Positions 12,743-25,018 of a stretch of DNA of 64,000 nt are shown here, one piece after another. Under the pieces are notes generated by a model. That model made no database searches. It saw only the letters and a program-made list of their open reading frames with translations, and had not been told where the DNA came from. The stretch comes from Crotophaga sulcirostris (Eukaryota; Chordata; Aves; Cuculiformes; Crotophagidae): assembly GCA_013397455.1 (NCBI GenBank), contig VYZB01000347.1, positions 391,853-455,852 of the forward strand, given 5' to 3'. How positions within the stretch are numbered: position 1 is the first letter of the stretch; each line of letters opens with the position of its first letter. A program made the translations under genes and the position numbers.

Positions 12743-13333
12743 TGTCATGGTTTAACCCCATCTGGCAACTAAGCACTACACTGTCACTCGCTTACTCCTC
12801 CCAACAGGATGAAGGAGAGAATCGGAAGACCTAGAAGTGAGAAAATTTGTGGGTTGAGATAAAGACAGTTTAACAGGTAAAGCAAACACCACACACACAA
12901 GCAAAGCAAAACAAGGAATTTGTTCACTACTTCCCATGAGCAGGCAGGTGTTCAGCCATCTCCAGGAAAGCAGGGCTCCATCATGTGTAATAGTTATTTG
13001 GGAAGACAAATGTCATCACTCTGAATGTTTTCCCCTTCCTTCTCCTTCCCCCAGCTTTCTATGCTGAGTGTGATGTCCTGTGGCACAGAACATCCCACTG
13101 GGCAGTTGGGGTCAGCTGTCCTGGCCATGTCCCCTCCCAACTCCTTGCACATGCCTCAGCCTGCTCACTGGTGGGGTGAGAAGCAGAAAAGGCCTTGACT
13201 CTGTGCAGGCACTGCTCTGCAGTAACTGAAACATCCCTGTATTATCAACATGGTTTCCAGCACAAAACCAAAACACAGCCCCATCCTAGCTACTGTGAAG
13301 AAAATTAACTCTATCCCAGCCTAAGCCAGCACA
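12743..13333 (-). mobile_element. Endogenous retrovirus solo LTR (ERVL-like)
   Basis: This 591-bp element begins TGTCATGGTTTAACCCC and ends AAGCCAGCACA, so it has the canonical TG...CA retroviral ends. It has perfect 5-bp flanking duplications, a length usual for ERVL-class integration. I recognise the sequence as a widespread neoavian LTR family. By comparison with that family its sense direction is the minus strand. The positions where relatives carry the TATA box (about 13056-13062) and the polyadenylation signal (about 12868-12874) look mutated. No gag, pol or env sequence flanks it, so it is a solo LTR left by recombination between the two LTRs of a former provirus. It has no coding role. 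The orientation and class are inference from memory of the family. Confidence 0.9.
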
Positions 13334-13338
13334 CCAGG
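13334..13338. repeat. Right target-site duplication of the LTR (CCAGG)
   Basis: An exact copy of the five bases at the left edge of the LTR. The pair fixes the insertion boundaries to the base. Confidence 0.85.
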
Positions 13339-15309
13339 TAAAGTCACTTTGGAAAAATCAACCTCAAGCTGTTCGGCAGCAGTTGCATTCCTTGAATAGG
13401 ACACTGTTTGCATACTTGAGATCCACGAATGTGTCTTCCCAATGAAAGCAGCATCAAAGGCAGATATTAATTGGTGGCATTTAATTAAATACATGAAAAA
13501 TAAAGATGGATAAAGGAAAAAAAGTCATTCACCCTAGACAATGTTTATAATGCTAATAGGTAACATTACAAGCAAGCAACAGAAAAGCGTGCTGTTAGGT
13601 GCAGAACACAATGCATAGCAAGATTAAGAACAATTTTCATTCTACTTTTTTTTCCTTTGCACCTGTCCTAATTAGTCCCTGATGATGCAAAGACTTTACT
13701 AATGCTTAGTCCCACCAGAAGCAATTAAAGCTGACAAAAAGCAGGCACTTTCCAAGAGCTTTTAACAGATTGTTATCTGAAGAACCCAACAATTTTGTCA
13801 TTACTTTAACCAAGTAAGCAAATACAGAAGATCTTGCCATTCAGGACATTAAAATTTTTTACCTTCTTGGTATGCACTGTTCCTTTCCTTCTCTTCTTGT
13901 GAGGAACATTGCCCAAAGGATTTAGTGCTGCAGAGAGAGGAAAAAAATACGCCAGATCATGGTAGGACTCAAACCCAATCTCTTACACCTGATACTTAGA
14001 GGAGGTAATGATAAACAAAAGCCAATTTCAGGGAAATTACTCTGATTGAGCACTCAAATAACTGATGTGGGCTCCTCTTCTTAATTAATACAAAGGTGCC
14101 AATTTGACTTAATTGAATCAGATCATATGGAAATTATACACTTACATATATTGTTAAAGAATTTCTGTCATGCCAAATATGTAGGCTTAAAATTGATTTC
14201 TCTGGTCATGTGCGATGGTCAAAATTAACCAAGCTATTAAGTCTCTGTAGGATCAGAACCAAAATACTATCTGAAAGATGTTTTGAACAGACTCCATGAT
14301 CCCGTTGTGAGGCTTCCCCTGTCTTCACTGTTAGAGGACAGCTGGCTGTATTTGGCTGTTGTTAGTAGAAATTTTATTAGATGGACTTACAGTTACCTTA
14401 CATGCAGTCTAACTACAGAAGCCACACACCCCACACCTTATACTCGGTAACCACTTTCAGATAGCCATGTGTTCTCTCCACCAGTGGTGCCATTTAGACA
14501 ATGTAACTCTGTGTGTCTTCAGTATTTGCCTGAAGAGCTTTAAAATTTTAGTAATAAGAGCATCCACAGAAAGTATTCTGCAGCGTATGAAATAACTTGA
14601 CCCATTATCTTTGCTGATACTGAGAAGGTAGTAGGGTGGCCTTTGCACACAATAATGTGTTCCCAGTGGGAGCAGGAATTGAATAAGACACAGCACAGTT
14701 CTTCCTATCAGTATCCTGGCTCAAGAGAAAGCTACTTTTTATTCTAGTGCTAAAATACTACACAGGCAAACATTTAATTATGAACAGAACAGAATCTAGT
14801 TCATGTATGAAACATTTTCATCTGTTTGTATATAAATATTAATACATATTGAGTTAATCTAGGTTTGTTCATATTGAACTGTGAATTCACTTATTCAATT
14901 ATTCCTGACTACATACAATTTTCCTTTTATGTCAAAATCATGTTACTTACTGATATATTTCACACAGCTCGTCAAAAACAGGTGGGAAGGCTCTGAAATG
15001 CATACACCCCAGACAGAGGTCTTCCATCATAAAGAGGCCAACTTTCCTGCTGAGAAAGCTGAAAAAAACAATAAAGTGCATTGTTGGGTCTCTATTTATT
15101 GGGGAAAGGCACACTTGTATGTCTAAGAATTAAATACAAATTGGAATCTCTCTTCCATAGCTCTGAAATGGAATTGTGAAAAAGACACTAAAATGGCCAT
15201 CTTAGAACTATGCTGACAATTTGGTGTTGTGGCTTGCTGAGACAAAACAGTAGAAAAGCTGGAAAGCAATTTCATTAATGATTTCCACACCGGTTCTCCT
15301 GCTTGTGAT
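13339..15309. other. Unique AT-rich non-coding DNA
   Basis: No gene or clear repeat was seen. About 13950-14010 faintly recalls a MIR tail but is too weak to call. Confidence 0.5.
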
Positions 15310-15443
15310 TCTCTTTATTTCAAGTTTTCTTTCCCCATTCCCGAGTCTTTCGCCTTTTTGCTTTAGCACTTTAAAAGAAATCTTTTACGGATTTCCATTT
15401 CTTTCCCCCTTTTTTTGCCTCTTTCATTTCCCTCCCATTTTAG
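15310..15443. repeat. Pyrimidine-rich low-complexity tract
   Basis: Long runs of T and C on the plus strand, interrupted by one A-rich patch near 15372-15382, end in CCCTCCCATTTTAG. The end resembles a splice acceptor, but no open exon with a good donor follows. I treat the tract as low-complexity sequence. Confidence 0.6.
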
Positions 15444-18400
15444 CTCAAGGGAAAGCAATTTTCTATACTAGCTAGATGGCTATAGAGGAGAAAAAGGTGA
15501 ATGCCGGAAAAAGAAATAAGATAATTGCAACTATAAGTATTTTAATACAACAATTGCAGAAATACCCCCACCATTAAAATTAATTTCATTGATGGGGATC
15601 CTACTTTAAAAAGAAAGCCTATTGTCAATGATTAAAGTTTTGCTCCATGATACCAATCAGTTTAATTATGGGACCACCTGGTTATTTACAATATTAAGGA
15701 TTTCCTCATGAACTAAGTTGTCTTAAAAGCAAGAATGACTTAGTTTACAGAATTGTGTAGGCCATCCAGTGAGGACACCCGGGAAAGTATAACAGAAACA
15801 AGCTCCTTGTCACACACCTCCTTAGGATTAACTGGCTATTAAAAGCCACAAGGCAGGAATCAACAGTCCCTTCCTGTCCCTGAAAATATGCTAGACCTGG
15901 TGGCTCTTTGTAGGAATTAAGATACAAGCTCTTCATTCAACCCTCAAGTAGACAAGGCAACAGCACACTTTCAATCAGCCATGACTGGAATGGGACTTAA
16001 TTGTGTCCATATAATTAAAAACGGATTTATGGACTTCCCAGAAGAAGACAGGGTTCCAACAAAACATCCTTCTGTCTGCCCATCACTATGAAAGGTGATT
16101 ACAAGCCTAAGATATTATTAAAGCTGCCGAGAGGGTGGGGCTTTCCATTTTCTTTCATGTCCAAAATTATTCATGTGTTAATTTTAGGTATTATTTTTTA
16201 ATAGATTAGCTTATGTTTCCCATCTGAAATTTCACAGAGACTGCAGTTGCAGTGTTAACTCAACCTTTTTTTTTTTTATTATTTTAATTTTTACTACTTA
16301 CCACAGATTTTAAGATAGGAAATAATAACAAGCTTATTGGGCTTGAAGACAATCCCTCATGTTACACGCTCTAACTGGGGTATAGCTGTTAATATGTCTG
16401 TGATCTAATTCCCCACAAGCGAAAACTAATCAGAGAGCCTACTTACTCACAGCAAAAAAACGGTTAGGGCAAATGTCCTGGGATCTGTAAAATCTACTGT
16501 TTCTAAAATTAATCTATTTTATGAAAGAAGGCTATGAGAACTACACACCTGGGAAGTTGCAAAGAACACTACGTTATAGTGAGTTAAAATGGACCAAACT
16601 CTTTCCTAATGCAAACTTCTGAAGTCAATGGAGTTACAAAAGCAGCGAGTTCAGCCCTGCAGCATCTGATGTGGCAGATCTTAGGGATGCTTCATGCAGC
16701 ATTATTGTAAGATATAATTTTGTAACAGGTAACAGAACAGCCTTAGGAAACTTTACAGTAAAATTATACATTTGTACCTTTGAAATATTGGGACTTTCTG
16801 GCATAGTCTGACCTATTTTCCATGAGTAGGTAGGTTTGAAACCACTGAGACATGCTCAGAGTAACTCAGTCTACATATTGCTCCATTCTGCCACTCATCC
16901 ACACAACTACCCCTTAAAATACAAAGTGGTGGCAAGTGCATATACTGTCCTGAGGCTCCTCCTGATCTGTGCAAATCAAAACCAGCTCATAAGGATCAAT
17001 AAAAGTACAGCTGAATGGTAGTAGAATCTTTTTCCCCTTTTCCTGTATTTCAAACCATGGCGCTTTCTTGTGCATCTCTGTTGAAGTCTTAAACACCAAC
17101 AGTTTTAGAGTGTGCAGGAAGAATGAAGAATTGTGGTTTGTGTCCTTCAGGTTAGGTGCACGGCAGCAAAACAGATCTGCTCTTTTATAGTAATTTTTAA
17201 TCCATCTGTGATAACTGCATCTCATAAAACTATACCTGATTTAACACTTTTCCTAAAATTTATAAACTTCTAAAATAGGAATCAGAGTCAAAGAACCACA
17301 TAGGTATTTTTGTTTCATTCTTTATTTCATGAAATCTGAATACAAAGCCACTTCATTGTAATTCAGCCTCTTCTTCTACAAGATACAGATTTTACTGTCT
17401 TAAAATATTTTTCACTTCTGAGGACGAACAGCTACCTCAACAACTCCACAAGTCCCAGGATTTTAAAGGTAGGCATTTTTCTTGAGAAGAGTGAGAAGAG
17501 TGTAAATGCCATCAGGTAATTGTGAGATTGCACACAGATCCTGACTGATACCAATACACACACACATATGTATGGTTTGTGTTTTACTGCAGTGTCTTGT
17601 TGCATTCCTCAGGTTCTGTTCAGTGAAAGAGTGCAGACAAAGGGAGTGTGACCTACACCAGCAATGACAGAGCCCGTGCCCTAAGCACCTGCAGTCAGAC
17701 AGGATAGAAAGGTAAGCAAACAGAAGAATGTGGTGGAGACAGGCAAGACAATTGTAAAATAAACAGGTTTTAGCAGAAAGCAGAAAAGCAGGAAGCTCAG
17801 CTTGTCCTTATACAACTCAAGCTATGTTTGCAAGTGAATTTTCTACTAATAAAGATCTCCACTGACAGTGTTTTACATGAAACTGGAGGATAATCAGTTA
17901 TTTAAGGTAGAAATAAAATAAGTGCAAGAAGCACTTTGCAGAAGCTCCTACAGTTGACTCTAACACTTTGAAACTGAGCTTTTCAGCAGAAGTTAACCCA
18001 GCTCAAGTCCTTCTGTTCATCGCCCAGAGATTATCTACTCTCATGACCCCACCTTCCTTTCTGCACTCTCTTCCTTTATTATTATTCATGATTTGTCAGC
18101 AGCCAAGAAATTCCTCTGGGTTTCAGAGATGAAGTGCTTCACATTTGGACTGTTTCATTTACCTTAAAAAAACAAAGAAATATGTCAAAGTACATTTTCT
18201 CTTTTGAGGCCACTTTCGGATATCTGTTGCCAGTCAATCTGATTTTTTTGAACTGAAAATTGAAGATTTAACTTTCAAATATATTTTAAGTCAAAGCACC
18301 ACACACTATAGATATTACAGAGACATGGTGAAGAGATCATCAAAGTTCTTCCATTTGTGCCACTACATTTTTCACTGAACACTGATTTTCCCAGACTGTC

Positions 18401-21400
18401 TTGGCAGATCTCAGACACGACACCACTGAATTAAGGCTTCATCCTCTGCTCCCTAGACAAACAAATGAGATTCAACATTGCAATGTCTCCTGGAAGTGGA
18501 AGAGAGGGTAAGAGCAGAAGAGAAAGAAACGGGATAAACTGCTACAGGAGAACTATAACATCAGGACAGTAGAAAAGAGGAAAATACAATTAGTAGATCG
18601 GAGGATGAAACAGTCGTTGAGGAGGCACAGGTTGCCACAGGACTTCAGGCCTGAGATGACACACCATGGATGGGTAACTTTGCCCCATTTTATCTATTTA
18701 TGCAGGCTCTTGCATTAAGCTTTAAGTGAGCTGTATTGTTTGAATAAATGGGCAAGTGGGTTTCACCCTTAAGTTCAGGGAAACTGCACCTGCTCATATT
18801 GCAGTTGAATTTGGTGCTCAGTTTCTTTTTATTTCTTCCCTTCTTGGTACAGATAATGGGCCCTCTCCCGTCCTGGGTGAAGGGAAACAGTTCAGTCTAC
18901 TGCAAAACCAGTTCCCATTATTTTGATGTACCACCCTAGAGCGGTCCTGTCTTCAGATGATCTGTGCAGAGGAGTCTGTGACAGCTGTTAAATCGCTGTT
19001 TAGTTCACTGATGTGAGAAATCAAATTGAAAGAGATTGACTTAGTGTCCTGGGCATTCTCCCAGCTGTGACATACTGTGCCCACTTAACTATTGCTGTCT
19101 GTAAGAGTGACAAGTTTAGGGGGAAGATGTATCATTGCTATCAGCTCTATTGTGCAATAAAACCTGTGTTCACGTAATGCTGCCTGCATACAGCATATTT
19201 AAAGAAATATTCTTTTAGTTGAAGCAACTTAAGGGTGTTTATTCTTGCAATGGCCTTCAGTGTTTTCAGGGAGATATCTTTCAAGCACATTATGAAGTAG
19301 AAATAAGTTCATACACTATTCCACAGCTACTCCTGAACGGAAAGCACCTCAGTAGTCTGGAAATGTAGTTGGTAATATTCACAGTTACACCAGTGGCTGT
19401 GTTTAGTATTTACCAACTTTAAAATTTCTTATTTGTTGTCTGCCAAACTCATATTTAAAAACAGAAGACACTGAATTTTAAATGGATTTACACTGAGAAT
19501 TTGCCTGTCACACTAAATAATAGACTTGTTTATTTGATATTTTTTATTTATATAGACCAGAAAATAAATAGCATTTTGTGTTATATACGTGGGCATAGTT
19601 GTATAAAAGTTGCTTCTCCTCATCTCAAGCCAAACAGATCGTAGATTTTGACTTAACACTTGCACAAAACTGAAAAGCTCTCATACAAGCAGATTTTTTT
19701 TCCTGGGAATTGACAGTGAACCTGTCTTTCACAAAGCATTCAGGCTGTATAAAGACTTGAGCTCCAGCTCATACTGCGAGGAGCAAAGAGGATTTGGACA
19801 CCGTAAGATAAATGGAATGGAGCTGTCCTGTCTCTCTCCAGTAACCACTGGAAGATTTTGGATAATTTGCCTGCGTTAGACACACAGCCCTCAGATGGCC
19901 AAGAGCAGGCAAGGTGAGCCCCATACCATGGTAGCTCTTCCTCACCTCTCATGTGATCAGCTGAAAGTTTAGTGCGTGGCCACCAGTCTATTCAAAATGC
20001 AGTGATGTGTATGAAACCAGCAGTTACATCTGAATGTTAGTCTGATTTCAAGTTTATAGTTAATACTGAATTAAAAATTGCCCTCATTTGCTACTGCATC
20101 ATTTTCTGTAAAATCTGTTCATGTTTCAAAAGGGATGTATGTATTAATCTTCAACTCTAATATTAAATAAATACCTTGTATGGGTTAAGAAACAAACAAA
20201 TAGCTGATATTGATTATGGCAGGAACAAAAAGAAATTCTGGTACTCAAGTATAAAATAGTGTCTCCAGCAGCAACCCAGCACCTTCCTTGATTCTGGGCC
20301 TTTTGGCCAATCTGAAAATTCCTCGACATGGCAGAAGAAGAAAGATTATTGAGTACCTAAATCATCTTTTCCCTCCAGAGTATGTCCTGTAAAATCTACT
20401 TATTGCAAAGGAAGTTCTGCAGAGGCAGATCCTGCAATACCATGTTTTCAAAAAGTATTTACTACAAATCCATGGCTGAAGTCCAGAATTGAAGTTCAAG
20501 ACCACACCTACAGGGATCTGACAGGCATTGCATTCACCATGCCAAGCAACCTGTCTGGAGGAATGAATGCTACTTCCTCCAAAAGACCACCTTCTTTGTA
20601 AGCTGCTGACCTACTGTTCCTCATCATCCCTTCCCTCCTGCCTTCTGCTATTCCATATTCCCATAAACAAGGAAATACTGAACTTTTCGCTTTCTGTCAT
20701 TTCTCTAGCTTCGTGATTTCTACCAGCCTGCTATAATCAGGTTGACCTGACCAAGGCAGCTCACTCCAACCAACAACCTTTTTTCTGACAGAGTAGAAAC
20801 TAGAAAGAAACCAAGAAGAGCCCAAGGCTCTCCTAGTGACATGCTTGTCCTATCTCAAAATGCTGCTAAGCACAAGGTTTTTGCTTTTCTTCTTTATTCA
20901 CATTACTCTAAGAGTTTCAAACACTTAATTTTCAGTACTTTAGTACATTACACCTTTTGCTCCAAGTCAATAGGTTTTGTTTATTTTCTCATTTCAACTC
21001 CAGCCATGCTTCTTTATTTTTCCTTCACTGCAGTTTGTCATTTTTTTTTCATTCTTTTTCTCTTTAGTACAGCCCAACTCTTCATGTTGGTGTCCTTTTA
21101 CTTTATTCCAAACTGTAGCTTCCTTCCCAGAATACTTGTAATGCTTTGATCATTCTCTCCCCTCGTTATTCTGTTTCTCACCTGGGGAAGATATATGAAC
21201 AGCAAAAGCTTTCCACTCTAGGTAAGAGAGCAACTTCCTACTTGGAGACACTGTCCATCCTGTCCAGTTTTACATTTTGCCTTGTTATTGATACTAAATT
21301 GACAATGAATGTTGACTAATTATGGAAATCAGGGACATAATTCTTACTATAAAACATTTACTGGAGTAAACTCAACCTAGCAAACTGATGTATGCATGGG

Positions 21401-22202
21401 GAAAAAAAATAAAAGCTATCAGCAAGGCACAGCTTTATTTTATGCCGATGTGGAGTTTGTATATTATGGGACTCAAGAGTGCTCAAGTTTCCAATAACTT
21501 CTTTTTTTGCTTGACCAATTTTCTTTGTTACTTATAGGTCCCTGCAGAATTCAGAGCTGTTATTACAAACATAGACATTACAGAAGGAACACAGCCTGAC
21601 ATGCACAGCTTTTTAATAAGGTTTTCATCAGCTGCTTTTACTGACATTTTTTCATTTCTCTTAAGCCCTGCTTTTAAAGTCTCACTCTTCATTTGATACT
21701 GTAAAACAGAAGGAGTGGAATACAACCACGGAATGTGTTCATGGCAAAATATAATCACACAATGCACTTGAAGCATGAAGGCTCTGTAGGCAATTTCCGT
21801 TTCTGTTTTCATATGCAATCTATGCATCTAGATTGGAAAAGTTAGCCTCTTTTCCTATATCGGATTAACACCCCCAAAAAGCATTCTCAAAGGTTAGATT
21901 AATAATTGAAAATAATCTATATTGAGTTTTAAGTCTAATATTATAAAATAAGCATGAATATTTGCGCAAAGATCTTTGTGAAATCTTCCAAGACCTGCAC
22001 TAGTGAAACTCTGCCACAAGTTGGTTTTCAAAACCCATTCCATCTCAAAGGAGATGAGCCAAAATAAAGAGTCCTTTTATGACTGAGGAGTGATTGTGAT
22101 GTTTGAATTTTTAATGATTTGAGGTAACAGAGTCAGCAAAAAGAAGAAGCAGCTCTGTATCCTACCACAGAAGTCAATAAAGTAGTGCCGGATGGTTGTC
22201 AA
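15444..22202. other. Unique AT-rich non-coding DNA
   Basis: No gene, LINE, LTR or RNA was recognised in this long stretch. It includes a T12 run at 16266-16277 and a short CA/TG-rich patch near 17553-17572. Open frames of up to about 100 codons on both strands (for example 20841-21149) are hydrophobic by virtue of T-rich composition and have no family resemblance. Confidence 0.5.
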
Positions 22203-22224
22203 TTCAGGTCCATTAGGACCTGAA
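22203..22224. repeat. Perfect 9-bp inverted repeat, ATTA loop
   Basis: The arms TTCAGGTCC (22203-22211) and GGACCTGAA (22216-22224) are exact reverse complements separated by ATTA. Each arm contains AGGTCC, one base from the nuclear-receptor half-site AGGTCA, so the element could be read as an inverted half-site pair. That reading is inference only. Confidence 0.9.
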
Positions 22225-24992
22225 ACAAGTTTATTCTGGCTCTAGGACACAGATCTGACTCATACCAAAGAAGCATATGTTAGGTGTGGCTACATTTACT
22301 AGAGTCATGCATACCCAAAGTCAAAGTGTCACAAACCAAACATTTAAAGAAAATTAAAAAACACCCTGCTAATTTGCCTAGCTCACATGTCAATACTAGT
22401 GGTGACACAATGAACGGGATGCATCTAATATCCCTGTCAGCCAACCTTTCCCAGCGGAAAAGATGTTGAAAGGAGTTGTAGTACATTTTTCCTAGGTGTT
22501 TTCTTCCTTGGTGTGTGTTATAACTTGTGCTCCCTCTTCAACATGAGATGCTTCATGATCTAAAAGAGAGAAAGAGAGTGAAGCTTTGCACTCTGTAGTC
22601 AAAGAAGGTGAAAAGTAAGCTTGCAGTAGGATTGCATCAGTAGGAAAATACACCTCTACTCACCTCAGTGGATTTCTATCAATGATCACTCTTGCTAAAC
22701 CTCTCTTTTTCCTTAGCTCACAGCTTAGCTCTGATGCATGGGGTTGGCTTTGTCCCAGCTACACTCTACCTCCGGCTGTTATGATAGATGATTCAGATTC
22801 ATGACCCCTTTGCTTGCATTTGAAATAGGCTACAGCATTCTGGGCAAATCTGTTTTATTTTTTCCATCCCCATAAACATCATCAGGCACTATGAAATCTG
22901 ACCTGCGTTAGCTCAGACCTGGTGCCTATAGATATATTTCTCTTAACATCTGGTGGTGTGATGATTCTGTGCATGGGCTTGCACATTCACACTCACAAAG
23001 ACAGGATATTACCCATCCTGCTACATTCTCTAAAGCAAAATTCCAATAGTATATTACCAAGGATAGGACTCTCGAGGAGCGTGTTCACAACACTGCAGTA
23101 CTTCAACGAAATTAAAGCCTTATATTCCTCTTGGCTCTGGCTGTACTGTACAACATCCATAGAGCAAAGGAAGTGGGGGCTGAAATTCAAAGTAAATCAC
23201 CTGAAAATTCAGAAGTGCTACGTTTCTTAGAGCAGTGAAGCATGCCAAAAGCTGCATAAAGTCATGCAACTACGAGGACAAAAAAGGTCTGAAAATTTTA
23301 TTCCATCATTGGCAAATTCTGACAGATAATCAGCACAACGAATGCTACACTGCAAACAGAAGTCATGTAATTTCTGCAATTAGAGTTGAGTTCTACATTC
23401 CTCATTTTCGGTCCTGATTGCTTCTGCTTGGTTGGTTGGGTTTTTTAAAATCTTGCTTCCTTTAATTTAAATTCCCCTTCTTCCTGATCTTCCTGTAACA
23501 GTGGCATTATAGTGCAAGTAACAGAGAAAGGGCAACAGAGAGTAAGGTCTAAAAGGACTGCTCATTCCCCATCATCTTCTTTTCCGCCAGATAGCACAAT
23601 CCTGAGATGGCCCTCAGAGGCCAGGCAGGATGCTTGTGAGCATCTGAGATGACTGTAGCCACTTGCATTTCAGATCATGACTTCCATGCTTGTAAAGATA
23701 ATGGAAACACTAAGCCTTCCTCTTTAGCTCAAGCGAAAACAATGGATGCATTTTATATCTGAAAACAGCGAAGTCATACCAGTATGCAAAGAGCCACTTA
23801 AAAATACCTCAGCAGAGTTATTTAGGCAACCTGTGACTGAAGGGTTACTTATCTCCAAAAACTCCCACTGCTATATAACCTGCCTCCCTAATTTGTTCTT
23901 CACAGATCTTTTGCCTTCCATCCTTACCCTTATTTTAGCACATAATGAGGTCAGTGTAAGTCTTTTCATTGATTTCTGTGGTCTCCAGCAGAAGGCTCCA
24001 GCCCTGCCTCTGGGAGCTGCTTTCAGCCCTCTTGGGCTAAATGGAATTTGCAAGCTTTGCAGTGTTACGTATTATCTTATAGCACCATGTCTGACAGTCT
24101 AATACATTACCTGGGGTCAGAAAGGCTGTAATTTCAGGTATATTATGTTCATTAAATGATGTGTGTACATGAACTGAACGTAGAAGTTAACTGAAATTAA
24201 TTTATATATAATAGAGTACAGTGTAAACTAATGAGAAATAAAGGAATGTTAATCTCCACATCTGCTCCTGTCCCTGGAGAATTGTTACCTCATGCTCTGT
24301 GTGATGGATGTTTACCAATAGTGGGCTTTGTTGTCTGAGGTGACTCACATGGAATTAGTTAATGCTTCTAAGTGAAGCCAAGCCACATTAACATTTTAAA
24401 GAGCTCAGTGATACAATAAACCCTTACACTGGAATTACAGTATTGGCATAATATTTATTTTTACTATCTGTAATGTTTTTCCACTTTACATGTAGAAAGC
24501 TGCTGAGGGGTTACAATTCAATTCTAGAACATCCCTACACTGCTATTAAAACCTCTTTCTCCTCCTAATCCTAAAGCTAAAACAACTGTTTTCAGTACTG
24601 AGCTGCTGCTACCTCAGGTTAAACAGATATGCATATTTTAAAGTATATTCTATAATAAGCAAATTGGGACATCACATAAACAAATTACTGAAATGACACG
24701 AAAGTAAATGGAAGAACTAAAGATTCTTATAAACCATATTGCTGTTTCTATTGGATATTAAACACCTGATTTTTTCATGCCATGTTTATTCCATCGTTAG
24801 TGTACACTCCTTAGGACAGACTATTTCTTATGCTATCTGAAAGCAGCAAATTCTGTAACAATTTGCATGCAGTAAATTTACCTTAGACTATTAAATCATA
24901 AAATACTCCTACTTTCATGTTCCTTACAATATCACCTTCCTTACATTATTCACCTTCCAATTTATATATCTATATAAACATATATATACACA
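22225..24992. other. Unique non-coding DNA
   Basis: No gene or repeat family was recognised. The end of the interval (about 24960-24990) is an AT-rich patch with TATATA and ATATAAACATATATATA motifs. Confidence 0.5.
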
Positions 24993-25018
24993 AAGTCCCT
25001 TTTCCATGAAAGGGACTT
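24993..25018. repeat. Perfect 10-bp inverted repeat, 6-nt loop
   Basis: AAGTCCCTTT (24993-25002) and AAAGGGACTT (25009-25018) are exact reverse complements around TCCATG. The element follows directly on an AT-rich patch. The function is unknown. Confidence 0.92.

Noticed and set aside
12776..13009. 77-codon frame on the sense strand of the LTR
   Set aside because: It lies wholly inside the LTR, which is non-coding in this family, and has no retroviral protein resemblance.
13680..13740. TGATGATG ... CTGA arrangement resembling a C/D-box snoRNA
   Set aside because: There are no terminal stem and no internal C'/D' boxes, and the motifs are frequent by chance in AT-rich DNA.
13950..14010. Faint MIR-tail-like GGACTCAAACCCAATCTC
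   Set aside because: Similarity is limited to under 20 bases and could be chance.
15444..15496. Possible short exon after a strong pyrimidine tract
   Set aside because: Stops occur in all three frames and the donor (GTGAAT) is poor.
17593..17711. Exon-like segment between a T-rich CAG and AAG|GTAAGC
   Set aside because: All three frames contain stops, so it cannot be an internal coding exon. A non-coding exon cannot be supported without transcript data.
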